From the NCBI GenBank assembly GCA_016709025.1, contig JADJEQ010000006.1, positions 124,001 through 188,000 of the forward strand: a DNA stretch of 64,000 nt, given 5' to 3'. Numbering within the stretch: position 1 is the first letter of the stretch; every line of letters begins with the position of its first letter. The stretch is from Bacteroidales bacterium (GTDB taxonomy: Bacteria > Bacteroidota > Bacteroidia > Bacteroidales > Lentimicrobiaceae). Of this stretch, positions 26,875-34,816 are shown in pieces. The position numbers and the translations under genes were made by a program. The notes below the pieces were generated by a model, which saw only the letters and a program-made list of their open reading frames with translations, was not told the origin of the DNA and did no database searches.

Positions 26875-27774
26875 ATGGAAACAAAAAAGATAGAAGTACC
26901 TGTAATGGCCGAACTATTCGCCCGGGGCGAAACTCCTGAGTTCCTTTTCTGGGTTGGATGTGCCGGCGCCTACGACGACAGGTACAAGAAAGTGACCCGC
27001 GCATTCACAAAGATACTCACACATCTTAATATCAGTTACGCTGTTCTGGGGAAAGAAGAATCATGCACCGGCGATCCCGCGCGCAGGGCAGGTAACGAGA
27101 TGCTGTATCAAATGCAGGCCCTTCAGAATATAACCATTATGAATGGTTACAATGTTAAGAAAATCATCACCATCTGCCCTCATTGCTTCAATATTCTTAA
27201 GAATGAGTATCCTGATCTAGGTGGAAATTATGAAGTGATCAATTACGTTCAGTTTCTCGATCAATACATTGAAAACGGCAGTATTAAACTGGATGCTACC
27301 ATGCTGGGCAATACCCGGATCACTTACCACGATCCATGTTACCTGGGCAGGGGCAACGATGTTTATGCCGAACCACGCAGCATCCTGAAAAAGCTCACCA
27401 CCGATTTTGTGGAGCTTGAGCGCAACAAGAGTTTCTCCTATTGCTGTGGTGCCGGTGGCGCCCAGATGTTCAAAGAAGCTGAATCAGGCAAGAAGGAGGT
27501 GTTTATCGAAAGAACCGAGGAGGTGTTGAGGAGTGATGCCAAAATCGTGGCAACAGCCTGTCCCTTCTGCATGACCATGCTCACCGATGGCCTGAAATAC
27601 AAGAATAAAGAGGAAGTCAGAAATCTCGATATTGCCGAACTGATTGTGCAGGTGATGGATTTATCCCCGCAGAATCTTAATTCACAAAGGAATTGTAGTT
27701 TATTCGTTAAAAAAAATACAGGTTTTGAGCCATCAAACCTCTATGCCAATGGTCACTCCAGGATGGCAGTCTGA
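26875..27774 (+). CDS. CCG-domain Fe-S oxidoreductase subunit (HdrB/HdrD-C-like)
   Basis: Start chosen at 26875 (METKKIEVPVMAELFARGET); the frame from 26833 adds 14 unlikely residues. Two cysteine-rich CCG domains: first with FWVGCAGAYDDR, KEESCTGDPARRAGN and ICPHCFNIL; second with YHDPCYLGRGNDVY, YCCGAGGAQMF and TACPFCMTML. These bind an unusual [4Fe-4S] cluster in heterodisulfide reductase and relatives. Here it is the partner of the membrane Fe-S protein 160 bp upstream. A tail of about 36 residues follows the conserved end LDIAELIVQ and looks unrelated, so the natural stop may have been lost by a small indel. Confidence 0.82.
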   Translation: METKKIEVPVMAELFARGETPEFLFWVGCAGAYDDRYKKVTRAFTKILTHLNISYAVLGKEESCTGDPARRAGNEMLYQMQALQNITIMNGYNVKKIITICPHCFNILKNEYPDLGGNYEVINYVQFLDQYIENGSIKLDATMLGNTRITYHDPCYLGRGNDVYAEPRSILKKLTTDFVELERNKSFSYCCGAGGAQMFKEAESGKKEVFIERTEEVLRSDAKIVATACPFCMTMLTDGLKYKNKEEVRNLDIAELIVQVMDLSPQNLNSQRNCSLFVKKNTGFEPSNLYANGHSRMAV

Positions 27775-28163
27775 TGACATCGTTTAATTATTAGAGTTAA
27801 TTTAAGAGCCTGTTTAGATTAATTTTCATTTTTCAATAGGCCCGTTCTTTAGGCCGGATGCAATAAAAGACAATGAATCCAGTGGGATCTGGTGATTCCG
27901 TGCTTTGGAGGCGATGTTTTTTCTTTCTGCCAACTCGCCAGGAAAGCCTGATCTCTGAAACACAATTTCAATGCTGGTTTTCTAAAACTACCTGCTGTTG
28001 TAAATTCATAAAATCCAGATACACTACCCTTACTTCACAACCGGATTTGCCAGTCTTTTCCCTCTGTTTCGTGTAACTTATACTACAATTGCACGTCAGA
28101 TAGTTCTGTGGTATCAGATACTTCCAAACAATAACACCAAAATCAGGAACAGGCAGCAATGGA
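27775..28163. other. Intergenic region before ABC ATPase, no gene found
   Basis: 389 bp with no supported gene, hairpin or clear promoter. The missing N-terminal strand of the ABC ATPase should lie in 28080-28163; in-frame NGVVALDNVSLTI reads through 28155 but no credible Met/RBS is seen, so the 5' end of that gene may be damaged here. Confidence 0.4.
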
Positions 28164-28859
28164 GTGGTTGCGCTCGACAATGTTTCTCTCACCATCAGCA
28201 CGGGTATGTTCGGACTTCTGGGCCCGAACGGAGCCGGTAAATCATCGCTTATGCGCACTCTGGCAACTTTGCAGGATGCCGATAGTGGCACAGTAATGCT
28301 TGGTGATATTGATGTTCTGAACGATAAGGATGCTGTTCGAAAGGTGCTTGGCTATCTTCCGCAGGAATTTGGGGTCTATCCACGCACTTCGGCTTCTGAA
28401 CTGCTTGATCATCTGGCGTTGTTGAAAGGTTTCAGCAATAAAAGTGAGCGGAAAGAGATTGTTGAGTTGCTACTCCATAAAACCAACCTCTACGAACTCC
28501 GTAAAAAGTCGGTAAGTAGTTTCAGCGGTGGAATGCGGCAGCGTTTCGGCATTGCCCAATCGCTGATCGGCAACCCGAAACTGGTGATAGTTGACGAACC
28601 CACCGCCGGCCTCGATCCCGGCGAACGAAACCGGTTTTATAACATCCTCAGTGAAATTGGCGAAAATATCATTGTTATCCTTTCCACCCACATTGTTCAG
28701 GATGTTCGTGAGCTTTGTACCAATATGGCCATCATGGACAATGGAAAAGTTCTTTTCAGCGGAATCCGGATGATGCTCTGCGGCAAATCAGAGGAAAAGT
28801 TTGGGAAAAAAGGGTCGGGAAAGCTGAACTTGCTGCATACCAATCGGAATATAAAATAG
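28164..28859 (+). CDS. ABC transporter ATP-binding protein (N-terminus incomplete, C-terminus frameshifted)
   Basis: GTG start at 28164 lies inside the first beta strand (VALDNVSLTISTG), so the first 15-20 residues are missing or out of frame. Seen: Walker A GLLGPNGAGKSS, Q-loop LPQEFGVYP, signature SSFSGGMRQRFGIAQSL, Walker B LVIVDEPTAGLDPGE, H-loop STHIVQ. Near 28763 the frame changes; the correct C-terminus lies in the overlapping frame ending at 28990. It would power the permease/aminopeptidase encoded just downstream. Export substrate unknown. Confidence 0.8.
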   Translation: MVALDNVSLTISTGMFGLLGPNGAGKSSLMRTLATLQDADSGTVMLGDIDVLNDKDAVRKVLGYLPQEFGVYPRTSASELLDHLALLKGFSNKSERKEIVELLLHKTNLYELRKKSVSSFSGGMRQRFGIAQSLIGNPKLVIVDEPTAGLDPGERNRFYNILSEIGENIIVILSTHIVQDVRELCTNMAIMDNGKVLFSGIRMMLCGKSEEKFGKKGSGKLNLLHTNRNIK

Positions 28860-28990
28860 TTTCAAACAAACTTGTTGGCGGCAACCCGCTGATCCATGTT
28901 TTTTCTGATAACAGCCTGAACAATGGATTCATGCAGGCTGAGGAAACGCTTGAAGATGTGTTTTTTGCGAAACTTAACGGATTAATTTAA
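28764..28990 (+). pseudogene. C-terminal part of the same ABC ATPase in shifted frame
   Basis: NPDDALRQIRGKVWEKRV ... ETLEDVFFAKLNGLI is the typical C-terminal regulatory tail of this ABC family and continues the sequence VLFSG of the previous frame. One indel near 28760-28768 links the two. Confidence 0.65.
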
Positions 28991-28998
28991 CCTGTTTT

Positions 28999-29416
28999 CG
29001 ATGTGGATATTTATAACGGAAATGGCTGAGTTCGCCAATGTTTGGATATTTCTGGTTGTCAAACCTGAAGCCGACTGGAAATATTCAGACGGGGGAAGTA
29101 AAAAAACGCCCATTTGTTATTCAAACCTACTAGAGTAATGTCGTGGTACCTGCTGAGACCACCGCCTAGAACGGAGCGCCACCGATTCATTTCCGCGTTA
29201 AAAAACGAGACTATTATTTTGGCAAATAGTGTGCACCACCAATTTCCTTTACTCGTGTACACTTGTCTTATCGCCCCCTGAGCCAGGGCACTGAACGTTA
29301 GAGAGGCACTGGTGGAGCAGGGATTACTCGCTTGGCCCAAATACTAATGCGGGTGACCTTTATGTGCTGGCGTAACAAATTATCTCGTTTACCGGTGCCA
29401 GCTGAACTGGTTTTCT
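28999..29416 (+). pseudogene. Heavily degraded 5' part of ABC permease
   Basis: This stretch should encode the first 200 or so residues of the permease, but no frame stays open. Scattered fragments are recognisable: VKKRDYYFGK near 29190-29220 (compare the usual P-KKRDYLFGRF of these permeases) and LVYTCLIA plus VEQGLLA near 29250-29330. Between them lie several stops and frame changes within 30-60 bp. Damage is much denser than elsewhere in the window. Confidence 0.5.
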
Positions 29417-30253
29417 ATGTTGTTTCCTCAGGTTTTACTGCCGATATCGAAAAAGAATGCTTTCAACCTGCTCGACCCGTTTGGATTTAACCCACAGGGT
29501 ATCATCGCAAAGTACATGACGGTGGATGAAAAAAACCTTCATGCAGTTCCTTTAACGGGCGCTTTTCTGTTAAACCGCATCCTATGGCTTACACTGAGTT
29601 TACTGGTTCTTGCCGGTGGATATTTCAGGTTCTCATTTAATACACGGAAAGAAAAAGTTAGAAAAGCAAAGGCTGAAACGACCGATACACTTCCCATTAA
29701 ATTAACAAACAGAACTTTCGATCCACGCGAAAGCGGCAAATTTTCGCTCAACACGTTGTGGTTTCTGATCAGTTTCGAAACGAAATCCATAGTAAAAAAT
29801 CCTACTTTCATAATTATAACCATATTCGGACTACTCAACCTGTCAGCCAGTATCAGCAGCTTTACCGGACGATATGGTGTAGATCAGTATCCTGTAACCT
29901 ACGATGTGATCGGAAGTATCCGCGGATCGTATTACCTGTTTATTATCGGAATTATTACGTTTTATACAGGTGTCTTAATCTGGAAGGAACGCGACGCCAG
30001 GATGGATGAAATTCAGGATGCAACCCCAATGAAAACAGGACTGATGTTCACCTCAAAACTAATTGCAATGCTTGTCGCCACAGCATTTGTTCTTATCCTT
30101 GCTATTTTGGGCGGTATGATTGCACAAACTCTTTTCGGTTACCATCGTTATCAGGTGGATGTTTACATCAAATCTCTACTTGTGTTGGATATGCTGTCTT
30201 GCTTACCTGATCGTAATTGCACTGTTTTTCATTACATCACAACCGCTACATAG
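29417..30253 (+). CDS. ABC-2 permease / M1 aminopeptidase fusion, piece 1 (membrane)
   Basis: 278 aa of the permease half: NLLDPFGFNPQGIIAKYMTV and the loop preceding TGAFLLNRILWL are typical; membrane helices follow (ILWLTLSLLVLAGGYFRFSF; FIIITIFGLLNLSASI; YYLFIIGIITFYTGVLIWKE; AMLVATAFVLILAILGGMIA). The frame fails near 30215; the neighbouring frame reads LLIVIALFFITSQPLHS. The first ~23 codons upstream of NLLDP are doubtful. Confidence 0.65.
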   Translation: MLFPQVLLPISKKNAFNLLDPFGFNPQGIIAKYMTVDEKNLHAVPLTGAFLLNRILWLTLSLLVLAGGYFRFSFNTRKEKVRKAKAETTDTLPIKLTNRTFDPRESGKFSLNTLWFLISFETKSIVKNPTFIIITIFGLLNLSASISSFTGRYGVDQYPVTYDVIGSIRGSYYLFIIGIITFYTGVLIWKERDARMDEIQDATPMKTGLMFTSKLIAMLVATAFVLILAILGGMIAQTLFGYHRYQVDVYIKSLLVLDMLSCLPDRNCTVFHYITTAT

Positions 30254-30277
30254 CCTACTTTTGCATTTATTGCATTT

Positions 30278-31075
30278 GTGATTGCCAACCAGTTTGTATG
30301 GAGTTTGTTTGAAATAAACAGCAATATGCTCAAATTCGGCGGTACACCATCGGTAATATATTCCGATATGAATGGTTTCGGGCCTTATGTGAAGTCGGTG
30401 ACCTTGTTTAACCTGTACTGGGTTTTAGCAGGTTTGATTATCGCGTTGATTACATTTTCTTTTTATCTGCGTGGTAAGGAATACAACTTTGTGCATCGGT
30501 TGAAATCATCGCGTAACACAATGTGGAAGAACAGAATGGCGGTTTCAGCTCTGCTCGTGATTTTTATTACTTGCGGAAGTTTCGTGTATTACAACACAAA
30601 AATACTGAACACCTATGATTCACCTGAAGAGAGCGAAAATAAGCAGATGGAATATGAGAAAGCGTATAAAAAATACGAAGATATTGCCCAGCCACGTTTT
30701 TACAAAATCAATTATACCATCAACCTGAAGCCTGAGGACCGAAGCATGACTGCTGTGGTGGAAGCCTGGGCAAGAAATACAACGGAGAAGCCTGTAAATG
30801 AATTACATTTCACCATGCCGGCTTTAATTGACAGCACAAACATCATCATCAACGGAAGCAAAGTTAAACTGCTCGACAACAGACTACAGTATAGAATTTA
30901 TAGCCTTAACAAAGAACTATTGCCAAATGATTCCATTTTGATAAAGGTAGAAATCAGGAAACTCACCAAAGGTTTTGAAAACGAGGTAAGTTTTACACAA
31001 CTGACGCAGAAAGGCACTTTCTTCAACAATACAGATATATGCCTTCATTTGGTTATAATAACCGGATGGAAATAG
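30278..31075 (+). CDS. ABC-2 permease / M1 aminopeptidase fusion, piece 2
   Basis: 265 aa. Last permease helices (TLFNLYWVLAGLIIALITFS; MAVSALLVIFITCGSFVYYN), then the N-terminal beta domain of an M1-type peptidase (YEKAYKKYEDIAQPRFYKIN, INLKPEDRSMTAVVEAWARN). Fusion of an ABC-2 permease with an M1 aminopeptidase is a known Bacteroidetes architecture of about 1200 aa. The frame breaks near 31030, where FNNTDI is followed in another frame by MPSFGYNN. Confidence 0.68.
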   Translation: MIANQFVWSLFEINSNMLKFGGTPSVIYSDMNGFGPYVKSVTLFNLYWVLAGLIIALITFSFYLRGKEYNFVHRLKSSRNTMWKNRMAVSALLVIFITCGSFVYYNTKILNTYDSPEESENKQMEYEKAYKKYEDIAQPRFYKINYTINLKPEDRSMTAVVEAWARNTTEKPVNELHFTMPALIDSTNIIINGSKVKLLDNRLQYRIYSLNKELLPNDSILIKVEIRKLTKGFENEVSFTQLTQKGTFFNNTDICLHLVIITGWK

Positions 31076-31422
31076 GTGATAAGAACAAACGTGTTAAGCT
31101 GAAACTTCCGGTTCGAAAGCGCATGCCTGTTCTGGATGAAAACAACCTGGCGGCGTTAAATACCACAAGCCGAGCCGACTGGGTAGAGATCAATACAGTT
31201 ATAAGCACTTCACCAGACCAGATCGCTGTTGCACCGGGAAGCCTTATTAAATCGTGGGAAGCTGGCGGCCAGAAATATTTCAATTACCGTCTCGACAAGA
31301 AATCGCTTAATTTCTACTCATTTATTTCGCTGGTTATCAGGTTGCCCGTAAAAAATGGCATGACATTGATCTTGAGGTATATTATATTCAGGAGCATGCA
31401 TACAATGTACCGGATATGCTGA
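31039..31422 (+). CDS. ABC-2 permease / M1 aminopeptidase fusion, piece 3
   Basis: Continues the peptidase domain: MPSFGYNNRMEIGDKNKRVK, ADWVEINTVISTSPDQIAVA, SWEAGGQKYFNYRLDKKSLN. Correct reading changes frame again near 31330, where YSFISAGYQVARKKWHDIDL, EVYYIQEHAYNVPDMLKSLE and FGPYYHRQCRIIEFPRYAGF can be read in the next frame. Confidence 0.62.
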   Translation: MPSFGYNNRMEIGDKNKRVKLKLPVRKRMPVLDENNLAALNTTSRADWVEINTVISTSPDQIAVAPGSLIKSWEAGGQKYFNYRLDKKSLNFYSFISLVIRLPVKNGMTLILRYIIFRSMHTMYRIC

Positions 31423-31740
31423 AAAGCCTGGAAAAATCGCTTGAATATTATACCACAAACTTTGGCCCCTATTACCACAGGCAATGTCGCATAATTGAAT
31501 TTCCGCGATATGCAGGATTTGCACAATCGTTCCGGAACTATGCCTTACAGCGAGGATAGGATTCATAATTGATTGCGTGATGTAACCCGGGATGATATCG
31601 ACCAGGTGTTTTATGTTGTGGGCACGAAATGGCACACCAGTACTGGGCCCACCAGGTTTGTGGTGCCGGTATGCAGGGCAGTGAAATGCTGAGCGAAAGT
31701 TTTAGTATTTGCTTAATGGTCATGGAGAAGGATGGAAAGA
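31330..31740 (+). pseudogene. M1 aminopeptidase catalytic region, out of frame
   Basis: Contains the zinc site: in the right frame 31623-31637 reads HEMAH (HExxH), followed by QYWAHQVCGAGMQGSEMLSE with the third ligand Glu about 20 residues on. At least three frame changes lie between 31330 and 31740, so no continuous ORF covers it. Catalytic residues are intact at DNA level. Confidence 0.6.
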
Positions 31741-32134
31741 TAAAATGAAGAAATTCCTCGAATATGAAATGGATGGCTACTTAAGAGGCCGCAGTTCGGA
31801 GCCGGAAGCCGAACGACCGCTGATGAAAACTGAAAATCAGGGATATATCCATTACCAGAAAGGAAGTGTTGTCATGTATTATCTGAAGGAGATGATAGGA
31901 GAGGACAAGGTGAATGAAGCCCTGCGTACCCTGATCGATACTTTTGCCTATAAGCAACCTCCCTATGCAACCTCCCTGTCGGCAGTACGTGCTTTCCGGC
32001 AGGTAACGCCCGACACTCTTCAGTACCTGATCGGTGACTTGTTCGAAAATATAACTGTATTCTCGAACCGAATGCTAAAAGCGGATTATCGCAAAGCGGA
32101 GAAATTCGACCCAGTTCGAAAAATTCAGGGCTGA
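31709..32134 (+). CDS. ABC-2 permease / M1 aminopeptidase fusion, C-terminal piece
   Basis: From about 31737: KDKMKKFLEYEMDGYLRGRS, PLMKTENQGYIHYQKGSVVM, LFENITVFSNRML, the helical end of the M1 peptidase. After about 32105 the proper frame changes and reads SLGKETQIPVADYIDFGIFA ... GIDPYNYMVDRWETIERWIV, ending at TAG 32379-32381. The whole fusion therefore spans about 28999-32381. Confidence 0.62.
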   Translation: MLNGHGEGWKDKMKKFLEYEMDGYLRGRSSEPEAERPLMKTENQGYIHYQKGSVVMYYLKEMIGEDKVNEALRTLIDTFAYKQPPYATSLSAVRAFRQVTPDTLQYLIGDLFENITVFSNRMLKADYRKAEKFDPVRKIQG

Positions 32135-32381
32135 TTCACTTGGAAAGGAAACTCAGATACCGGTTGCTGATTACATCGATTTCGGGATCTTTGCTGAACC
32201 TGCCAACAAAAATAACCTTGGCAAAGCATTGGTATATAAGAGGATGAAAATTTCAGACAAGGAAAATACCTTTACTTTCCGGACCAAAGAAAAACCTTAC
32301 GAGGCGGGAATTGATCCATATAATTATATGGTAGACAGGTGGGAGACAATAGAAAGGTGGATTGTAGAAGTGGGCCTTTAG

Positions 32382-32710
32382 CCTTCAGGCTTAACCCCCC
32401 TGTCAGTCGTTCCAAAGGAATTTGTCATTATAACCGAAGGGAGAAATCTGCTGGTATTGAAAACCAATGATTATTTATCCTGATTGTTATTTCTCCTGAA
32501 GGGGGAAATTTTCACGCACTCATGCTCTTAACAAATTAGCACATAGATAGATATGTTATAATATGCATGTTTAATGTGTTGATTATGGCTGCATTACGAA
32601 TTTTAGTGTTGGAGATAACATCTAAAAGTTTAAATTTGCAGCCTTATTTCAACCAAGAATCTTTTGACTTCATCCCGAAAAAGGTAAAGTCATAACCCTG
32701 ATAACCCTCT
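32382..32710 (+). promoter_or_regulatory. Intergenic region with strong candidate promoter for second etf operon
   Basis: TAAATTTG (32631-32638) fits the -7 consensus. GTTG (32608-32611) lies exactly 19 nt upstream of it, matching TTTG-N19-TAnnTTTG at all but one of the specified -33 bases. The etfB copy-2 ATG is about 70 bp downstream. The rest of the gap has no supported gene. Confidence 0.55.
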
Positions 32711-33583
32711 ATGAGATTCAGAATTATTGTATTAGCCAAACAGGTTCCGGACACACGGAATGTTGGTAAAGATGCCATGAAAGCCGATGGCACCGTAAAC
32801 AGGGCCGCTTTGCCCGCGATTTTCAACCCCGAAGATTTACATGCCCTCGAACAGGCCCTCAGCATCAAGGATAAAATTCCCGAAGCAGAAGTCATTCTAC
32901 TGACCATGGGACCGTTCCGGGCAGCTGAAATAATCCGTGAGGCTATGTATCGCGGGGCCGACAGGGGCTACCTGATCACCGACCGCAAGTTCGCCGGTTC
33001 CGATACCCTCGCCACTTCCTATGCCTTGTCGCTGGCGGTCAGGAAACTGGCGCCTTATCACCTGGTGATTTCCGGACGTCAGGCCATTGACGGGGATACT
33101 GCCCAGGTAGGCCCGCAGACCGCCGAAAAACTCGGAATTCCGCAAATCACCTATGCCGAAGAGATCATTTCGGTTGATGCCAAAAAAATCATTGTAAAAC
33201 GACGGCTCGAAAGAGGGGTGGAGGTTGTTAACTCAACACTGCCGGCTGCCATTACAGTGCATGGCTCGGCACCTGTATGCCGTCAAAGGGTGGCCAAACT
33301 GCTGATGAAATACAAGCATGCCCGGACAGTTACCGAACTGCAGAACGAAACCAAAGACTACACTGAATTATATAACAACCGGCCTTACCTGCTTATTGAC
33401 GAGTGGACTGCCGACGATCTGAACGCACAAACCGAGATGCTGGGTCTTTCAGGTTCCCCGACCAAGGTCAAGAAAATCGAAAACGTTGTTTTTCAACACA
33501 AAGATTCAAAAGTCATGGGAAGTTCCGACAAGGAAATTGAAACCCTGATGAAAGATCTGATGAGCAGCCACATCATTGGGTAA
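32711..33583 (+). CDS. etfB: Electron transfer flavoprotein beta subunit, copy 2 (bifurcating-type motif)
   Basis: 290 aa, 41 longer than copy 1. RIIVLAKQVPDTRNVGKDAM at the start. It carries GRQAIDGDTAQVGPQTAEKL; the DGDTAQVGP loop is typical of ETFs that bind a second FAD and NAD(H) in EtfB, as in Acidaminococcus, Megasphaera and clostridial Bcd/EtfAB or Car complexes (from memory of those families). ETF signature: LPAAITVHGSAPVCRQRVAKL. Begins a probable operon etfB-etfA-acd-acd. Confidence 0.9.
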   Translation: MRFRIIVLAKQVPDTRNVGKDAMKADGTVNRAALPAIFNPEDLHALEQALSIKDKIPEAEVILLTMGPFRAAEIIREAMYRGADRGYLITDRKFAGSDTLATSYALSLAVRKLAPYHLVISGRQAIDGDTAQVGPQTAEKLGIPQITYAEEIISVDAKKIIVKRRLERGVEVVNSTLPAAITVHGSAPVCRQRVAKLLMKYKHARTVTELQNETKDYTELYNNRPYLLIDEWTADDLNAQTEMLGLSGSPTKVKKIENVVFQHKDSKVMGSSDKEIETLMKDLMSSHIIG

Positions 33584-33589
33584 TTTCAA

Positions 33590-33672
33590 GTAAAAAGTCT
33601 AAAGTAAAAAGTCTAAAGTCTAAAGTAAAAAGTCTACAGTCTGAAGTCTGAAGTCTGAAGTAAAAAGTTGAA
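33590..33672. repeat. Short tandem AAAGTCTGAAGT-type repeat
   Basis: Between etfB and etfA copy 2: successive variants of AAGTAAAAAGTCTAAAGTCT and AGTCTGAAGTCTGAAGT. Simple-sequence origin is likely. It expands the gap to about 195 bp in an otherwise tight operon. Confidence 0.6.
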
Positions 33673-33779
33673 ACCCATTAAATTAATCAACTTTTATTTC
33701 ATTCGATGCGACAATTTACAAAAGACACATCACCAGAATTTGTAAGAAATTTTAATCATAGAACTAATACCAATTGCAC

Positions 33780-34802
33780 GTGAACAACATATTTGTTTAT
33801 TGCGAAGTTACCGAGGAAAGATCGATCGCAGATGTCAGCCTTGAGTTGCTGTCGAAAGGCAAAAAACTGGCCGGCGACCTGAATGTAAAACTGGAAGCGG
33901 TCGTCATCGGTCACAGGGTTTCAAATCCTGAATCCCTGCTGTACCCTTACGGTGTGGATGTGATCCATTATGCGGACGACGAGCGGTTATTTCCTTATAC
34001 AACCTTGCCGCATACCTCCATCCTTCTCGATGTGTTTGAAAAAGAAAAACCCGAAATAGCCCTGTTTGGCGCTACCAGCATCGGCCGCGACATTGCCCCG
34101 CGTGTGGCATCTGCACTCCGCTGCGGACTGACCGCCGATTGCACCAGCCTGGAGATCGGTGATCATTTCGAAAACAAAACCCAGACTGAATACAAGAATC
34201 TTTTGTACCAGATCAGGCCGGCGTTTGGCGGAAACATCATCGCCACCATCATCAATCCTGAAACCCGGCCTCAAATGGCAACGGTGCGCGAAGGGGTGAT
34301 GAAGAAGGAGCTGTTTTCACAGAAGTTTAAAGGTAAACTGAAGAAAATTGATGCCAAAAAGATCCTGAAGGACGATGATTTTGCCGTTACCATCATCGAG
34401 CGCCACATGGAGAAAAGCAAGATCGACATCAAAAACTCACAGGTAATTATTTCAGGAGGTTACGGCGTTGGTTCAAAGGAGAATTTCAACCTTCTCTTTG
34501 AACTGGCCGATATTCTCGGTGCCCAGGTAGGTGCTTCGCGCGCCGCCGTGGATGCAGGGTTTGTGGAACATGAACGTCAGATCGGGCAAACCGGGGTTAC
34601 CGTCAGACCCAAGCTTTACATTGCCTGCGGAATATCGGGTGCCGTGCAGCACAGGGCAGGAATGGATCAATCTGCGCAGATTATTTCGATCAATACCGAT
34701 ATCGGCGCGCCCATCAACCACATCGCTGATTATACCATCATCGGCAATGTGGCTGACGTGATTCCGAAAATGATCAAATTCTACAAGAAGAATTCGAAGT
34801 AA
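33780..34802 (+). CDS. etfA: Electron transfer flavoprotein alpha subunit, copy 2
   Basis: Start taken at GTG 33780 (MNNIFVYCEV); a TTG two codons upstream is possible. 340 aa. Seen: GATSIGRDIAPRVASALRCG, LTADCTSLEI, YQIRPAFGGNIIATI (all common in bifurcating-type EtfA) and the FAD domain GGYGVGSKENFNLLFELADI, GASRAAVDAGF, GQTGVTVRPKLYIACGISGA, INTDIGAPINHIADY. Partner of EtfB copy 2. Confidence 0.9.
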   Translation: MNNIFVYCEVTEERSIADVSLELLSKGKKLAGDLNVKLEAVVIGHRVSNPESLLYPYGVDVIHYADDERLFPYTTLPHTSILLDVFEKEKPEIALFGATSIGRDIAPRVASALRCGLTADCTSLEIGDHFENKTQTEYKNLLYQIRPAFGGNIIATIINPETRPQMATVREGVMKKELFSQKFKGKLKKIDAKKILKDDDFAVTIIERHMEKSKIDIKNSQVIISGGYGVGSKENFNLLFELADILGAQVGASRAAVDAGFVEHERQIGQTGVTVRPKLYIACGISGAVQHRAGMDQSAQIISINTDIGAPINHIADYTIIGNVADVIPKMIKFYKKNSK

Positions 34803-34816
34803 AAACAAAAGAAGCA

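Noticed and set aside
27873..28076. 67-aa plus-strand ORF before the ABC ATPase
   Set aside because: Trp/Cys/Phe-rich random composition, no RBS, no similarity to a missing ATPase N-terminus.
29059..29340. Minus-strand ORF of 93 aa in the damaged permease region
   Set aside because: Composition is unlike a protein, and plus-strand remnants of the permease (VKKRDYYFGK) occupy the same bases.
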